Assembly (NCBI GenBank): GCA_037157565.1
Contig: JAZHRO010000073.1
Location: 97,814,001 to 97,878,000, forward strand
DNA from: Thalassia testudinum
Taxonomy: Eukaryota; Streptophyta; Magnoliopsida; Alismatales; Hydrocharitaceae
DNA length: 64,000 nucleotides
Direction: 5' to 3'
Below the pieces are notes generated by a model. The model was not told the DNA's origin, searched no databases, and saw only the letters and a program-made list of their open reading frames with translations. The position numbers were made by a program, and so were the translations under genes. Positions 21,308 to 33,451 of the stretch are shown here, one piece after another. The stretch's first letter is position 1. Each line of letters opens with the position of its first letter.

Positions 21308-22722
21308 TGATATCGACACATCTATTTAGGTTAAAATGCCTATTTATGCATGCTCCTAGGCTTAGATTTGCATTTCATGTTATAAATATTGCATAACATG
21401 CATGATTGTGCATTTAGAGTAGTTGTATATATTATAGGTTAATTAGGTCCTTTTTACGGTCAGGAGAGAAGAAGACTCATTTCAGGGCCTTGGATGGATG
21501 ATCGGACCGTACGGATCTGATGAAGACGATGATTGGAGTCTAACGCCTCTGAAATCATCTAGATCAGAGAATCGTAGCATCGTATGAAGCCTGAGGAAGA
21601 TTAATGGCCAGGGGGAAATGCGACATCCATATAGGTTTCGGATGAAAAATCCGACCATACGGATGGATTCGAAGTGACGATCGTAGTCCAGCAGCGTGGG
21701 AATCATCTCGATCTGAGCACCGTGGCACCGCCTACAAAAGAAAAAAGAATGGATGGCCTAGATGGCACCACATGGCACCATCTAGGCCACCCACACCGGC
21801 CAGCAGTAGCACACGTGCATATCTGCAGCCACGCGTAGCTCACGGGCACAGCGTAGCGCATGCCAGCACACACGCGTGCAAGGCTCGGGGAGCATGGTCG
21901 CGTGAAGCACGCAGTGCGTGATGCGCGCGCCAGCGGAGCGGATCTTTAGTGACGCGCACCTTTAGTCACGCTTGTAGCTATCACTAATGGTCTACGTGTG
22001 CCAGCAAGAGGATTTGAAGGGAGAATCTTTAGTGATAGCTGCAACGACGTTTATGGACGTTAGTAATGACCTAGATGCAAATTTGTTCTTCCTCCACTAT
22101 AAAAGGACCTACCCACCACCATTCCAAATCATCTCTTCCTTTCTTCCTCTCACCACCTCCAAAGCTCCAGAGAAAGCTTGTCCCAAGCCTAGGATGCTCC
22201 TCTAGAGTAAAACCAAATATTTTTCCCTCCCCTCATCCATCCTCCGTCCTTCGACTCTGTCCTCCTTCGTCTCACTCCTCACCACCTTCCTCCAGGCGAT
22301 GTCAGAGCAAGTCATCCTCCAAGCAACCATCGAGGGAGATTTCTCTAACCTCATTCTATCTTTTTATGCTTTCATAGTGTAGATTTTCTGCTTTTCTAGT
22401 GTAACAAACAATTCTTCATGAATAGATGATTGTTTCTCTCTCTCTCTCTCTCCCCCTCTCTCTTATTTTTGCAAGTAGATAAAGTTTTCATCGACCAAAT
22501 TCTTACTTGCTAAGAATACCAAAAAAATTAGAAAAGATAAAAACAACCAAAAACAAATAAAATCGGAGCGCGATTTTCAATTAAAGTAAACGTCGCCTCC
22601 CTATGTTTGACCCGGGACTCGCTTGGAGTTTTGGTATAAATTTTATTCGACCACAAATTTTGCAACTATGACGACAGGTTACTTGTAACCCTGATTTCAA
22701 ACACGCGAAACACATGCGGTCA
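21308..22722 (+). repeat. Element G 5' LTR
   Basis: 1415 bp, from TGATATCGACACATC to CACATGCGGTCA. It has TATAAAA at 22098-22104 and a CT microsatellite near 22435, and its U5 motif (GTTTGACCCGGGACTC) has lost the CpG that the right copy keeps. It is related to the relic at 1-838. Confidence 0.88.
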
Positions 22723-22725
22723 TCT

Positions 22726-22742
22726 TGGCACCGTTGCCAGGG
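22726..22742 (+). promoter_or_regulatory. Primer-binding site for tRNA-Asp (element G)
   Basis: TGGCACCGTTGCCAGGG, 15 of 17 matches to the complement of the tRNA-Asp 3' end, 3 bp after the LTR. Both mismatches are G-to-A. Confidence 0.85.
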
Positions 22743-23486
22743 AGGCAATGGAATTTACTTTATTGTTTATTATGCCTCTTTGCATTTACATAGCACTAAC
22801 CCCACTTGTCTTTGATCTACTTTCTTGCAGGTACCCTAGCATGGAGATCCAAGTGCGGTAGACCGGAGTAAAGTGTGGGTAGAGTGTTTTGTAAGTGTCG
22901 CCCACACCACCCCCACCTTAGTTTTCATTCCATAACCTAATAACTCAAACCCAAATCAACTTAAATGCTTTTTATAAACCCTAGGATAGATTTGGTTGTT
23001 TGTTTGCCACTTCCACTCACCTCGCCATCCACATAAATAAAACAAAATGTTATCAGATTGTGGGATTTTCTGAATGAGACACACCTTAACACCCACAACT
23101 TCTCACCCTAAGAAGCACAATCACATCGATTCTACCACTTAACTGGGATCTGACCTGTGGACCCGGTACACTTAATTCAACACACAAATAAGTGAGTAGA
23201 AATTTGAATAGGTCAAGCATTTCTGTGTTCCTTAACTAAGTGGTGCAATAGGCCAATTGATTGAACTATTTGGGCCGTACCACTTAAGATAAAAGCGATT
23301 CATCAAGTAGCTTGCCACTTAGGATTGATTTTTAGGATTGAACCAGGCACTCCACATTTTATTTCTGATTTTTAAAGGAATATATCTACACTAGTGCTTT
23401 CAAAACTAGGAGTGTTCTACTAAACCTTGATTGAACCAACCTAAGAATTAAACCCTAAAAGCTACTATACAAGGTTAAATCCTAAA
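22743..23486 (+). other. Element G leader, first part
   Basis: Untranslated leader with no convincing ORF. It is interrupted by solo LTR J and continues at 26191-26672. Confidence 0.6.
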
Positions 23487-23491
23487 AGACA

Positions 23492-26185
23492 TGTTGATGT
23501 GGCTAGATCGTGTTTTAACAGTTAATTAAGTCGTAGTATAGGTGATCAAGCGTCGTCAACAAATAAAAGTTTTATTACTCGAAAACCTAAGTATCCGAGG
23601 TCGAACATAGGGAGCAATTGGAATTTATTACTAATCTCAAGAATGTAATTGAACAATTACTCAAAACGAAATTCAAATATAAATGCATGAGTTTGAAAAG
23701 TAATTGTGGCAAAAAGAAGAATTTGGACGTTTGATCATGAGATTAGACATCTTAAAAGATGTTTCCCTTCTTTTATTCTTCCTCTTCTGATTTTCTTCTT
23801 TCTCTGTAGTATCTTTGCTTCTTTTCTTCTGCGTTGCTTCTTTCTTCTCCTGTAATATCTTTCTCCTTACGGGTCCTACTTCTTCCTTGGCTCTGCTTCC
23901 TTGGTTCTGTTTTCCTTTGCCTTCAGTTCGCTCTTCTTCTGCTTATCTTTACCTTTCTCTGTTTCTTCTTTCTTCTTCTCTTTTTCCTTCGCCTCTTCCT
24001 TTTCTTCTGCGAAGGCTTCCTTCCTTCTGCTTCTTCTCCTTAGCGGCTAAGTGTTGGCGTCTTTCTTCTTCCTTCCTTCCCTGCACAAACCATAGCAAAG
24101 CAAAACCTATCCCTCTACCCACACCCGCGCGTCTCTCTCTGTAAATCGCTCTCAGCATGCTCTCCCAGAGCAGGGTAAACGGGTCGGATCGGGTGCCCAG
24201 GTCCAGGTGCACCGGCATTAGGGTGGTGCACGAGGAGTGCTCATGGCAGTGTCAGGTCGGGTCACCAGATCTGTGTGGTGAAATCACGGACGAGGTAGTG
24301 AGATAGGTAAGGGACCTCACCCCAAGTGCGTTCAAAGAAACCGGCTGATATGACAAAATCAATATAAGTCACTCCAGCGCTTTGTAAGTTAACGATGTGG
24401 GACTAATGCTCACTGCCTTCTCTCGCGCGCGCCCGCAGGAGTCCATCCTTCAATTGCCACTGCTGTGAACATTGCAACGCCTCTTGCTGGAGCAGAAGTG
24501 TTCGCAATACCTCCCCGAGTTAGCTGCACCTGGAGCCCTGCAGTCCTGTGGCCTGGAGTAAGAGTGGAGCTTCCTCGAGTTGTCGTCAATGGCAGCCGGG
24601 GAGTGAAACCTGTCGGACACGAAAAGAGCCTCGCGGCTTAATCAGATCACTGGGGGACCTTCGCCGTGAGGAGCTAGGTGGCAGGCTGCGTGGTGGCCTA
24701 GGCGTGCATGCCTAGGTTGCCCTGTGGCCGGATGGATGGGTATATTCAGGGGACTGTTGGGTAAGTGTAGAGGGACTATGGATGGGCGAAGGTTATTCAG
24801 TGACGTGTGGCGGAGGTTATGTGATGGTTGGCAAGGTGTGTGGGGCTGCAGAGCGATGGGAGCATCTCGACGGAGGGTGGCCGGAGATGAGGAAGGTGAT
24901 GGTGAACAGCGGCGGTCAAGGGATGTTTGATGAAATAAAATAAGGGAGATGAAAGAGGGGATAGAGAAGAATAGTTTTAAGCTAGCTAAAGGGATGAAGG
25001 GGATGAGGAGGTGACCTGCAGTACCTATTGTCGACGGAGAAGAAGACGTCCAGTGGAGGATGACGGCGGTGACAACAGGGCTAGGGCAGCTCGCGCAGGT
25101 GTTGCGCGATGTGGAGGAGGATGAGGAAGATGGCTCTGCCATTGGTTTTGTGGCAGAGCGAAGAGGAAGAGGAGGGGGGCTCACCGGAGCTCGCTGGACC
25201 TCTTGGCCGGAGAAGGAGACGAATTTGAGGTGGAATCCCAACTAAGTCGAGCTGCGGAGGTGCGGTCGAAGTTGGGGTTTAATTTATAGGTGCGTGGAGG
25301 GCACGTCTTCTACCACCGATGTCTCACCGGAAATGGAAGATAGTCAGATACCCAAATCTCTCGTGCGGTCGCATGAGAGATTGGGTGCAAATCAGGGGTT
25401 GTGATCGGGCTCAGATGGAAGGGGATTCCTCAGAGAATCTCCCTTCCATTTCTGGGAGGAGATCTCAGAGGGATCTGAGAGTAACCCCCCTGTCTTCCTC
25501 ACCGGAGAAGGATTCTCTCCCCAATAGTGGTGGAGGGACCTGATTGTAAGATTGGCGAGAAATATAGGGGGGTTTATGTGATGGTTTTCAAAAGATAGGG
25601 ACCAAAATGTGATTTGGTGTACTAAATTGCAAAGTAGGTCAAGATGACCTCCCCTTAGGTCCAAATTTTGGTACAAACCTAATTTGGACCTAAAGAATCC
25701 AATGGTGAAGTTGGATTTTAGGTTTGACCACGTTTGACTGGATATTTTATGTAAAAACCCAAATTAGGTTAATCAATGAGCTAGGACCCTAATCTAGGTC
25801 AAAGTAGGTTCCAAAGGCTAAATTAAATGTTCTAAACCCTAAGGGATATTTTTCAATGATTTTTAGAGGGTTTACTTGATTTTTATCCTGACCAGAACCT
25901 TGTTGAATTAAGCGGGTCTGTTTTAGGGTTACAAGATGTCATTTAATTCCTGGATTGCACATGAACCCATTTCTGATTAAATCAACCCACTTTTTATCTC
26001 ATTTAGACAATTTGACCTATGTTTTGCCTCTGAGAGATTTCGTTTATGTACTGCAATGGTAAAATTACAGTTTTAACCTTTATTTCATGTTTTCTTCTCA
26101 GAACACTTATTTGTTATGTAGGAGCTTTTATTCTCTTTATTAGGTCAAAATGAGCTAGTTGTGGCTCATGATGAGGCTCTCATCA
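23492..26185 (-). mobile_element. Solo LTR J, A/D type
   Basis: A single 2694-bp LTR on the minus strand, flanked by AGACA (23487-23491 and 26186-26190). Read on the minus strand it starts TGATGAGAGCCTCATCA, like A and D. It has CCTATAAATT (25281-25290), the CT-rich complement of the GAA tract (23780-24050) and a worn AGACGTCT dyad (about 23727-23753). No internal region is present, so it probably arose by recombination between two LTRs. The frames inside it (23815-24144, 24642-25241) are compositional. Confidence 0.9.
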
Positions 26186-26190
26186 AGACA

Positions 26191-26672
26191 CATCATCAAA
26201 TAACCTTGTTTGAAAACCCTGGTTGTGCACGTACACACATTTTAATTGATCATTAAGGGCACAACCCATCTAAAGGGCCCATCACATTCTAAGAGCACGA
26301 TCATCCCAAGCTTAACTAAAATTGAGTAGACGTTGGCATTAAGGATTGATTTACTCTTCGGGGCTCAGACTGAGATTTTTTTCAATTAATCTGCTTCTGC
26401 TAGTTCATCTGATGTCTAGCTAGGAGAGTAGCGTCAAACGACCGTGGCTGGGGGGTACACTAGGAACTTGAGGTGCAAGCCAAATGAAGAACCTTCTCCC
26501 CAGTCCCTCCTTCAAACTAGTTGATTGATCGGATATAAGTAGACTAAATCGTTTATAATCTCAAGATGGGTCCTGGGAGTCCATAGGTCATTAGGCTACC
26601 CACATAAGGACAGGTTTGGTTGATTGTACTGTAGGGCACCTTTCTTTATTCTATTTTCCCTCCTACTCCATA
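26191..26672 (+). other. Element G leader, second part
   Basis: Continuation of the G leader after J, up to the first ATG of the unknown ORF. I see no gene or clear motif. Confidence 0.5.
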
Positions 26673-27445
26673 ATGTATCCTTCCACTTCTTACATGCATT
26701 TCCCATCCTATCATCCTACCACCACTTATCCCCAAGAAGATTACTATTCCGACTTGACTTTTAATTACCCATCCATTAGCTGGGATGACTTTGATTGGGG
26801 ATATGAATACGGACCTCAATGTCCAGGGCCTAACCCTAGACAACAAGACTATGATTGCTATCCTTTCCAAACCTACAATGATTATGGATCTCCATCCTTT
26901 GATGACCAAACCAACCTGATCTACAATTAGGAAGGATATAATTATTATAACACTTACCCTCCCTAGTATTGCACTGAATATAGGTTGCCACCATCCTTTG
27001 AATAACCTAGAACGACCTACTTTTAGGGAAAGACTCGAGAACCTTGACATCTTGACTCCCCTAGATTTAGCCCAAACCCACCCAAACTTGAATCGAACTA
27101 GTTGGTTCAGGTGAATCAGATCTAGGATAGGGTGTTGGCTAATTTGTTGAACACTATACAATCTTTAGAAGCTCAGCCAATACCATGCAATGAAGCGCTG
27201 GAGCCTATGATCAAAATGATTGATGAACTTAATAGTTCTTTATTGGATTTGCTCCAAAGTGTTAGGAATAGGGACTTGGATGAGTTTCTTCTTGGGAAAT
27301 TGTCTAGGTTGAGGATGAAATTTGTGGTTGCCCTAGTTAAGTCTTGGGATGATTCTCAAGATGAACCCGCTTCAGGACAGCCAATGTCTGAACTTGCTCA
27401 GGCCCCTGTTGAGGGGGATACATATTCTGAGATTGGAGATGACTA
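26673..27445 (+). pseudogene. Element G unknown ORF, 5' part
   Basis: I do not recognise this protein. The start at 26673 (MYPSTSYMHFPSYHP) is the first ATG in the frame. The N-terminus is rich in tyrosine, proline and aspartate, much like the N-terminus of the B ORF (DPFYSYYRS). Several stops follow (the first at 26928), then a helical acidic stretch at 27132-27443 (LLNTIQSLEAQP, DELNSSLLDLLQSVRNRD). Copia element I interrupts the frame at 27446, and the frame resumes in phase after 31101. It could be a structural or accessory protein of a nonautonomous family. Confidence 0.6.
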
Positions 27446-27450
27446 GGTTG

Positions 27451-28724
27451 TGCACAATCTAAATAGAGAAATATCCATGTGCACAAATACTTAAGTGCAA
27501 TGTTAGTAATAACAAGAAAGATTTTCACAATCAATACAAACCACAAAGGACACAAAATGTATAGTAGTTCCCCTCCCTTGGGTACTCCACTACCTAAGTC
27601 TCCCAGCTTAGGGTTTTTAACTCAATCTCTCAACCCCGAGAAAATCAATTTACTAAACTCAGGTAATTAACGGGTTACCTCAACCCAAGTACAAGAAAAT
27701 GGGTTTGTTACAACCCAACGAGCAAATGCTCAAGAACAAATAAAATACAGGTGTAAGACAGAAAAATAAATCTTGCAACTAGAACCTAAGCCTATCAACA
27801 AATGTAAATATAATGTTACAAATTTGAGAGCCTAGAATGAAAGTGAATGCCTTGACAAAGTGTGAAGAAATCACGTTGATGTCCTTGCAAAATCGTAGAG
27901 AGATTGAGAGTAGCAAACTATTCCTTCTTCAAAATATTGTGAGAATATGAAATATAGCTCTAGAATTTTTCTTCTCTATTTCTCATATGCAAACTAAGGG
28001 TCCAAGGGTTTATTTATAGAGTTTAGGATCTCAGGGATTCATCTACTTGATGTTGGGATTTAATTCCCATTGTTCACATAGCCTAAATAAATTTTCTAGC
28101 CATTCAGAATTGAGCTAACGGCTAGCCGGTACTGGTACTAAAGTGTGGCTACCGGTACTCGTTGCTTCCAGATTTGGGTTTCAAACTCTTAAGACAAATC
28201 TATAACCCACTTGTACCGGTACTGATTGTTAGTATTGGTACTCATTACCTCTAGTACCAGTACTGATCATGAGTATCGGTATTTGCAGGGTACAGGTTTG
28301 TTTCTATGAAAAAATCCAAACCTGTAACTCACATGCACCGGTACTAAACTTTAGTACCTGTACTTGTGGGTTAACAAGTACCTTTTTTAAGTGATTTAAT
28401 CAATTACGTTCTTTGTAAATGATAACAATATTAATCATAATTTATCTCTAATTATTTTTACGATCTAAGTTATATTCCTTTATTAAGAGGCATACATTCT
28501 ATAAAAAATCTAAACTAAAAGGTCGAAGATGATCTTCTCCTCCTCGACTCTTCCTTGTCATCTTGTCTCCTCCATGTCATGATCTTTTTCTTCTCACCAT
28601 CATGCCTCCATCATTTCTTGTTTGCCTTGCTCCTTCACCTAAATTTAAAAAACACTTCATAGCAAATACTAATCCATAATAATTTTGTTAACACCAAAAC
28701 ATGATGTAGAACAAGGTTCCAACA
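27451..28724 (-). repeat. Element I 3' LTR (left copy)
   Basis: 1274 bp. It pairs with 29739-31096 over the shared wording GGGTACTCCACTACCTAAGT and the end GGTTCCAACA. It holds a worn array of CCGGTACT-type repeats at about 28130-28370. Confidence 0.88.
28130..28370. repeat. CCGGTACT-type repeat cluster, left LTR of I
   Basis: At least four imperfect pairs of the form (A/G)CCGGTACT...AGTA(C/T)(C/T)GGTACT. They are more decayed than in the right LTR (30405-30712). Confidence 0.75.
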
Positions 28725-28925
28725 ATCTCTGCCTTTTTGGTATTAACAAAAATATCTTGCAAATAGATAATTAAAAAATTTAACAATGTTATATGAATGA
28801 AAAAAAATTTAATTAAATCCTCCCCCTAAAAATATGCTTCGCCTAAAAATATTACTATTTGCCCTTTATCTTTCTCCCCCTTTTTGTCAATCACAAAAAA
28901 ATGAAGAAATATCATACCATAAAAT

Positions 28926-29195
28926 TTACCAATAGTAGAATGGAGCTTGTGGATATAAAGCATCTCTCATCCAATATTCTTGGTCTTCATTCAACCTATA
29001 GAAAGGTTGAAGTGTTCCATTATGTGCCTTGAACACCCATTGAATACTTTGATCTACTCCTGCAAAACAAATATCTTTTCTGGGTACCCATTTTTTTGTG
29101 GGTCCTTTAGAGTAAGCACCTTTCAAATCCTGTGATTTATAGACCTTTTTAGTGTTAGACTTATAATTCTTGGGATTTTTAGCCTTTTGATACAT
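28926..29195 (-). pseudogene. Fragment of SIRE-like polyprotein, 89 residues
   Basis: An open frame with lysine-rich KNPKNYKSNTKKVYKSQDLK and then GPTKKWVPRKD. The GP-x-x-x-WVPK wording resembles the linker between gag and protease of SIRE-type copia elements. The end (FYRLNEDQEYWMRDALYPQA) is not recognised. It sits beside the purine run near the 3' LTR, so the deletion has brought distant parts together, or the element has a short tailored body. Confidence 0.45.
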
Positions 29196-29225
29196 CCATG
29201 CATGCCTAGGTGCATGTGATTGATT

Positions 29226-29690
29226 TTATGTGTTCTTTTTATTTTTAAACTTTGCCTTTAAATCATCACAAAATTCTATATTTAACCAAATTGTTATTTT
29301 TAGTTTATTTAAAGTTCCCTCAAAATGCTCATAGATATCGTCTAACTCTATTATTTTTGCATGCAATTGATTATTAGTCTCTTCTTCGTAAGCTTCTAAT
29401 AATTCTTTAAAAGAGAAATCACGGTTTACCTCTTCTTCTGTGTCTTCTGAAGTTGCAACAAGACAAAGGTGTGTGACCTCGTCTTCATCCGATTCACTAG
29501 AGTCGGTGTCCATGTCAGAGTCGCTATTATCCCATGTCGCTTTAAATGCTTTCTTCTTCTTCTTCTTGAGCTCCTTTATTTCTTTCCTATTGTCCTTCTT
29601 CTTCTTGTTTAAGGGGAAATCCTTTCGCAAGTGGCCCTTCTTCTTGTACTCATAGCAAATAATATTAGTTGAAATTTTATTGACTTGCTT
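29226..29690 (-). pseudogene. gag: Copia gag C-terminal remnant
   Basis: The minus strand gives a zinc-knuckle relic, CYEYKKKGHLRKDF, in which the second and last cysteines of CxxC-x4-H-x4-C are replaced. A lysine run and an acidic stretch follow (ATWDNSDSDMDTDSSESDED, EVTHLCLVA), typical of the C-terminus of SIRE-type Gag. The family protein binds RNA in the particle. An intact Gag would be several hundred residues long; here only the tail remains. There is no frame into protease. Confidence 0.75.
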
Positions 29691-29715
29691 ACCTTATTTC
29701 TTGAGAAATTTTATT

Positions 29716-29727
29716 GCTCTGATACCA
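29716..29727 (-). promoter_or_regulatory. Primer-binding site for initiator tRNA-Met (element I)
   Basis: The minus strand reads TGGTATCAGAGC, a perfect match to the standard copia primer site. It lies 11 bp from the LTR end at 29739. Confidence 0.92.
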
Positions 29728-29738
29728 CCTATAGGATC

Positions 29739-31096
29739 TGTAAATCACAAGCACACTAGAAGGGGGGATGAATAGTGTGGAATAAAAAGTTTGCAAGACA
29801 AAATAAATCACAAAATACACAAGATATATAGTGGTTCCCCTCACTTGGGTACTCCACTACCTAAGTCTCCCGACTTAGGATTTTTAACCCATTTCCCTCA
29901 ACCCGGAGGGAATCAATTTACTAAAACCTGAGGTAATTAACAGGTTATCTCAATCAAATTACAAGATATAGAAAAGAAATAAAGATATAGGTGTAAACAA
30001 AATACAAATAAAAGATTACAACTAATCCCTAAGTCTCCACTAATTATATAGCCTAATTATATAGCTTAATTAGAGTATATAAATTGATCTAATGAGAAAA
30101 TTGAAGCGTAAAATAAATGGATTTTTCAGAGAAGAACACGATCACCTTGAAGACTTGTTGCAAGTGGTGAATAGCCTTGACATAATTGCAACAAGACAAG
30201 CTCTTATGCTGCTAGTAATATGAGAAAAGAAGGTGTAGGCAAAGATAGAATTTTGGCTTCTTGGTTGTGTGCAAAAGACACTTAAGGAGTGCTTATATAA
30301 CCCACTAAGCACCTTCCCTACGTTTACCAGCCATTAGGGGTAGTTTGGGAAGTTTAAGGATAGGTTTAATTGCAAAATAACCGTTCGGGTTGGTCACAAC
30401 GGTTAGTTGGTACCGGTACTAACTGCTTACAGTCAGCCCAACTAAGTCACCAGGTACCGGTACTCATGATGAGTATCGGTACTTGTGACTCACAGATTTG
30501 GGTCCAGTGACCTACATGTATCGGCACTAGTGATTAGTACTGGTACTTGTAAGATCCAGGCAAAACCCTAGTGCACAAACTATGACCACTTGGTACTGGT
30601 ACTTATGATGAGTATCGATACTTGTTGCTCACAGTTTGGGACTTAGGCCCAAACCTGTGCCTAGCATGTACGGGTACGTATGACTAGTACTGGTACTTGC
30701 TACAAGTAACACATTTTGTAAATTTTAAGTCAGTTTTTAGAGAAATCCAACTTACTCTAAATGACTTGATTCTGAAAAAATCGATTTTGAGTTTTGAAAC
30801 GAGTGAATGAACGATTTTGAGTTTTGAAACGAGTGAGTGAATAATTTTTTGAACCCTAATTATCTCTACTTTGTTTTTAACTTTTAGATTTTGTTTTACT
30901 TGTTAGGAGACGTACAAAGATTCTACAAAAATAATAAATACAATAAAAACTCCTTTTAATCTTCTTCTTCCATATGCAATCTTGTTTCTTGCCTCCATAG
31001 GTTCTTTTGACTTGTAATACTTCATGAACACATTAGCTGTTACCATGGTTTTGTTAACACCAAAACACAGAAGAGAAATGGAACTAGGTTCCAACA
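29739..31096 (-). repeat. Element I 5' LTR (right copy)
   Basis: 1358 bp, with the same landmark wording as the left LTR. It carries the better-preserved CCGGTACT repeat cluster. Confidence 0.88.
30405..30712. repeat. CCGGTACT-type repeat cluster, right LTR of I
   Basis: Five pairs of GGTACCGGTACT or derivatives, each followed within about 15 bp by an AGTATCGGTACTT-type partner, spaced roughly 60 bp apart. Each pair forms an imperfect dyad (for example 30452-30483). Short palindromic repeats in the LTR have been described for SIRE-type elements; I infer that these belong to that class. Confidence 0.8.
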
Positions 31097-31101
31097 GGTT
31101 G

Positions 31102-31796
31102 GACTAGAGCAACCCTTTGAGGATGAATCGAGTTTCTCAACTGAGATCCTAGAGCCAGGGAATGATGAAAAATATGTCTCCACGGACCATGAAATGACAT
31201 ATGATTTTGAGACATATATAAATGAGGATCATGGATTCTTTGATTCTAAGGGTGAGGAATCTCTTACTGAAGTCTCACTTGAGCTTAAGGAAGATGATTT
31301 TAGTGAGACAAATGGGCTTGAGGAGCATAATGAACCATGTGATAGCCCAGTCATTGAAGATTTTGATTCGGTTGGGGCTAACTTGGAGGATTTGAATCCT
31401 CATTTACTTGATGATTCAATCAGTGACCCCATTCCTCATCTACACCTCGAAGAGCTGACTTCTACGATCATTGTGCACAAGTAAATCTTGATTCAGCCAT
31501 GATTACTGGACTTGGGAGAATCATATGGGGTGAATGATATACTAGATGTCGTGGAGCCTGAGTTCTTGATGTTGGAAGATAGAATTGTTGAAATAAAAAT
31601 TTGGGAGGCTAATTTTGAGGGAACTTTGATTTTGGACCTAAGGGTACCTATTGACCTGAAACCACCTACTTTCTATCAGGACCCTTACGAGATCTTTCAT
31701 GTGCAACCTAAGCTTGAAACGTCAAGTGAACATCCAAACCTATTGAACCATCTTTACCCATTGTTCGACACTTTGGTCTTGGGTTGCACACCATAA
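31102..31796 (+). pseudogene. Element G unknown ORF, 3' part
   Basis: Continues the frame broken at 27445 once element I and one target copy are removed. It is strongly acidic (LELKEDDFSETNGLEEHNE, PVIEDFDSVGANLEDLNPHL). A stop lies at 31482. A second open stretch, 31512-31796, in the same frame, has EPEFLMLEDRIVEIKIWEAN and ends at TAA 31794. No domain is recognised. Together with the 5' part it resembles the ORFs of B and D in layout, not clearly in sequence. Confidence 0.55.
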
Positions 31797-32769
31797 AACT
31801 GTAGTCTCGACCCCGTAAGCTTAACAACCTTCAGTTTTGGGTGATTTTCATCCAGAACCAGAGAACCACTCGACCCTGGGGCATGGGTCTGCACCATAAT
31901 CTGGTCCACATCTATGGACATCTTCTATTGGCAGGTCTGAGAATCAATATTTTTATTTTGATTCTGACCTGCACTTGTGAATTCTCAATTTCTTCCTTGT
32001 ATGTATTTTATGCTTAGCTAAAGGCATTAAATTTAGCACGTGTTTATATTTCACATTCTTTGCAGATCTGATCGGATTCCTCATGATGTTTAGGTGATAT
32101 TCTGTTTACTCAGCCCTTTTCATGTCTTTATTTTTTCAATGAGGACATTGCATCATTTAGGCATGGGGGGTGGATACTTAATCCTGAAATCATTTTGTTA
32201 ACTCTGTAGAATTTCTTTTAGTTTCTTTAAAAAGAAAATTGAAAATTCAAAAAGATAAAAGAAGAAGAAGAATTAGGAGAAGAAAACTTAGGCATCTAGA
32301 AGTTATTAACTTTAGGAAATGATATGATATGACCTAAACACTTAGACTCTTTAGGTCTTTGGGCTTAATTAGCCTGGGTGTCCACTCGAATGTGGACTTA
32401 GTCTTGAGTCATCGCTAAGTCAAGCTTATTTTAATTAGGTAAATAAATTGGGGTGATAAGTATACGACTTATCAACCCACCCTTTGATTTGAGGGGACTT
32501 TAAGCATAAGCATCTACACACTTTTTTTTTTACACTGACTCACTTTTCGACGATTTCTTTGGAAATTAGGTAGCTAATGAACTATCTAGGGTGGTATAGT
32601 TGGTAAGTTGTCAGTGGTAACAGCTCATCGGTCATGTGTCCAGAGCCAAGGCACAAGACCATTTCCATTGTACTGCCTTTAGGTAAATCTTAGATCAGGA
32701 AAGCCACCGACTTCAAAAAAAAAGAAAAAGGAGAGAAAAAAAAAATCACACTTCACCGCACGATTATGG
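31797..32769 (+). other. Element G 3' noncoding region
   Basis: No gene. It contains the internal purine motif at 32137-32173, a small hairpin with arms GATAAGT and ACTTATC near 32455-32474, and A-rich purine runs at 32715-32752. The triple repeat module of A, D, F, B and H is not seen. The junction with the LTR is deleted. Confidence 0.6.
32137..32173 (+). promoter_or_regulatory. Internal purine motif, element G
   Basis: CAATGAGGACATTG followed by TTTAGGCATGGGGGG, nearly the same as in A, D, B and H. Confidence 0.65.
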
Positions 32770-33446
32770 CTCGACCAAATCATCTCTTCCTTTCTTCCGC
32801 TCACCACCTCCAAGGCTCTAGAGAAAGCTTGTCCCAAGCCCGGGATTCTCCTCTAGAGTAAAACCAAATAGTTTTCCCTCCCCTCATCCCCATTCGTGGG
32901 GCATCCCATGGCCGTCCTCTCACCGCCCTTCGAGAAGAAGATCCTTGCCGTGATGCCGTCTTGCCCCATCCTCCATCCTCTGGCTCTAACCTCCTTCGTA
33001 TTGCTCCTCACCACCTTCCTCTAGGTAACATCAGAGTGAGTCGTTCTCTGAGCAACCGTCGAGGGGGATTTCTCTCACCTAATTCTATCTTTTTATGCTT
33101 TCGTAGTGTAGATTTTCCGCTTTCATAGTGTAATAAACAATTCTTCATGAATAGATGATTGTTTCTCTCTCTCTTTCTCCCTCTCTCTTACTTTTGCAAG
33201 TAGATAAAGTTTTCATCGACTGAATCTCTTACTTGCTAAAAATACCAAAAAATTAGAAAAGATAAAAATAACCAAAAATAAATAAAATCGAAGCGTGGTT
33301 TTCAATTAAAGTAAATGTTGCCTCCCTGTGTTCGACTCGGGACTCCCTTGGAGTTTCGGTATAAAGTTTATTTGAGCACGAGTTTTGTAACTACGATGAT
33401 GGGTTATTTGTAACCCTGATTTCAAACACGCGAACACATGCGGTCA
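32770..33446 (+). repeat. Element G 3' LTR, 5' end missing
   Basis: It matches the left LTR from CCAAATCATCTCTTCC to the end CACATGCGGTCA. About 740 bp of U3, including the TATA region, and the purine tract are gone. GAGGG follows at 33447. Confidence 0.82.
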
Positions 33447-33451
33447 GAGGG

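Larger units (their letters stand above)
27451..31096 (-). mobile_element. Element I: SIRE-like Ty1/copia retrotransposon, internally deleted
   Basis: 3646 bp, TG...CA ends, flanked by GGTTG (27446-27450 and 31097-31101), on the minus strand. It has two LTRs, a primer site for initiator tRNA-Met, and only 1014 bp of internal DNA with remains of gag. A purine run (minus strand, 28877-28893, complement of CTCCCCCTTTTTGTCAA) is of the kind seen in SIRE-type elements. Protease, integrase and reverse transcriptase are missing, so it cannot move by itself. Confidence 0.88.
21308..33446 (+). mobile_element. Element G: nonautonomous gypsy-type retrotransposon with two nested insertions
   Basis: 12,139 bp between GAGGG duplications (21303-21307 and 33447-33451), inserted in the ORF of H; removing it rejoins that ORF. 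The left LTR and tRNA-Asp primer site are intact. The right LTR keeps only its last 680 bp. Internally it carries an unknown acidic ORF instead of gag-pol, and it was later hit by solo LTR J and by copia element I. Confidence 0.88.

Noticed and set aside
24642..25241. 199-residue minus-strand frame in solo LTR J
   Set aside because: LTR sequence; the A and D LTRs do not keep it as a reading frame.
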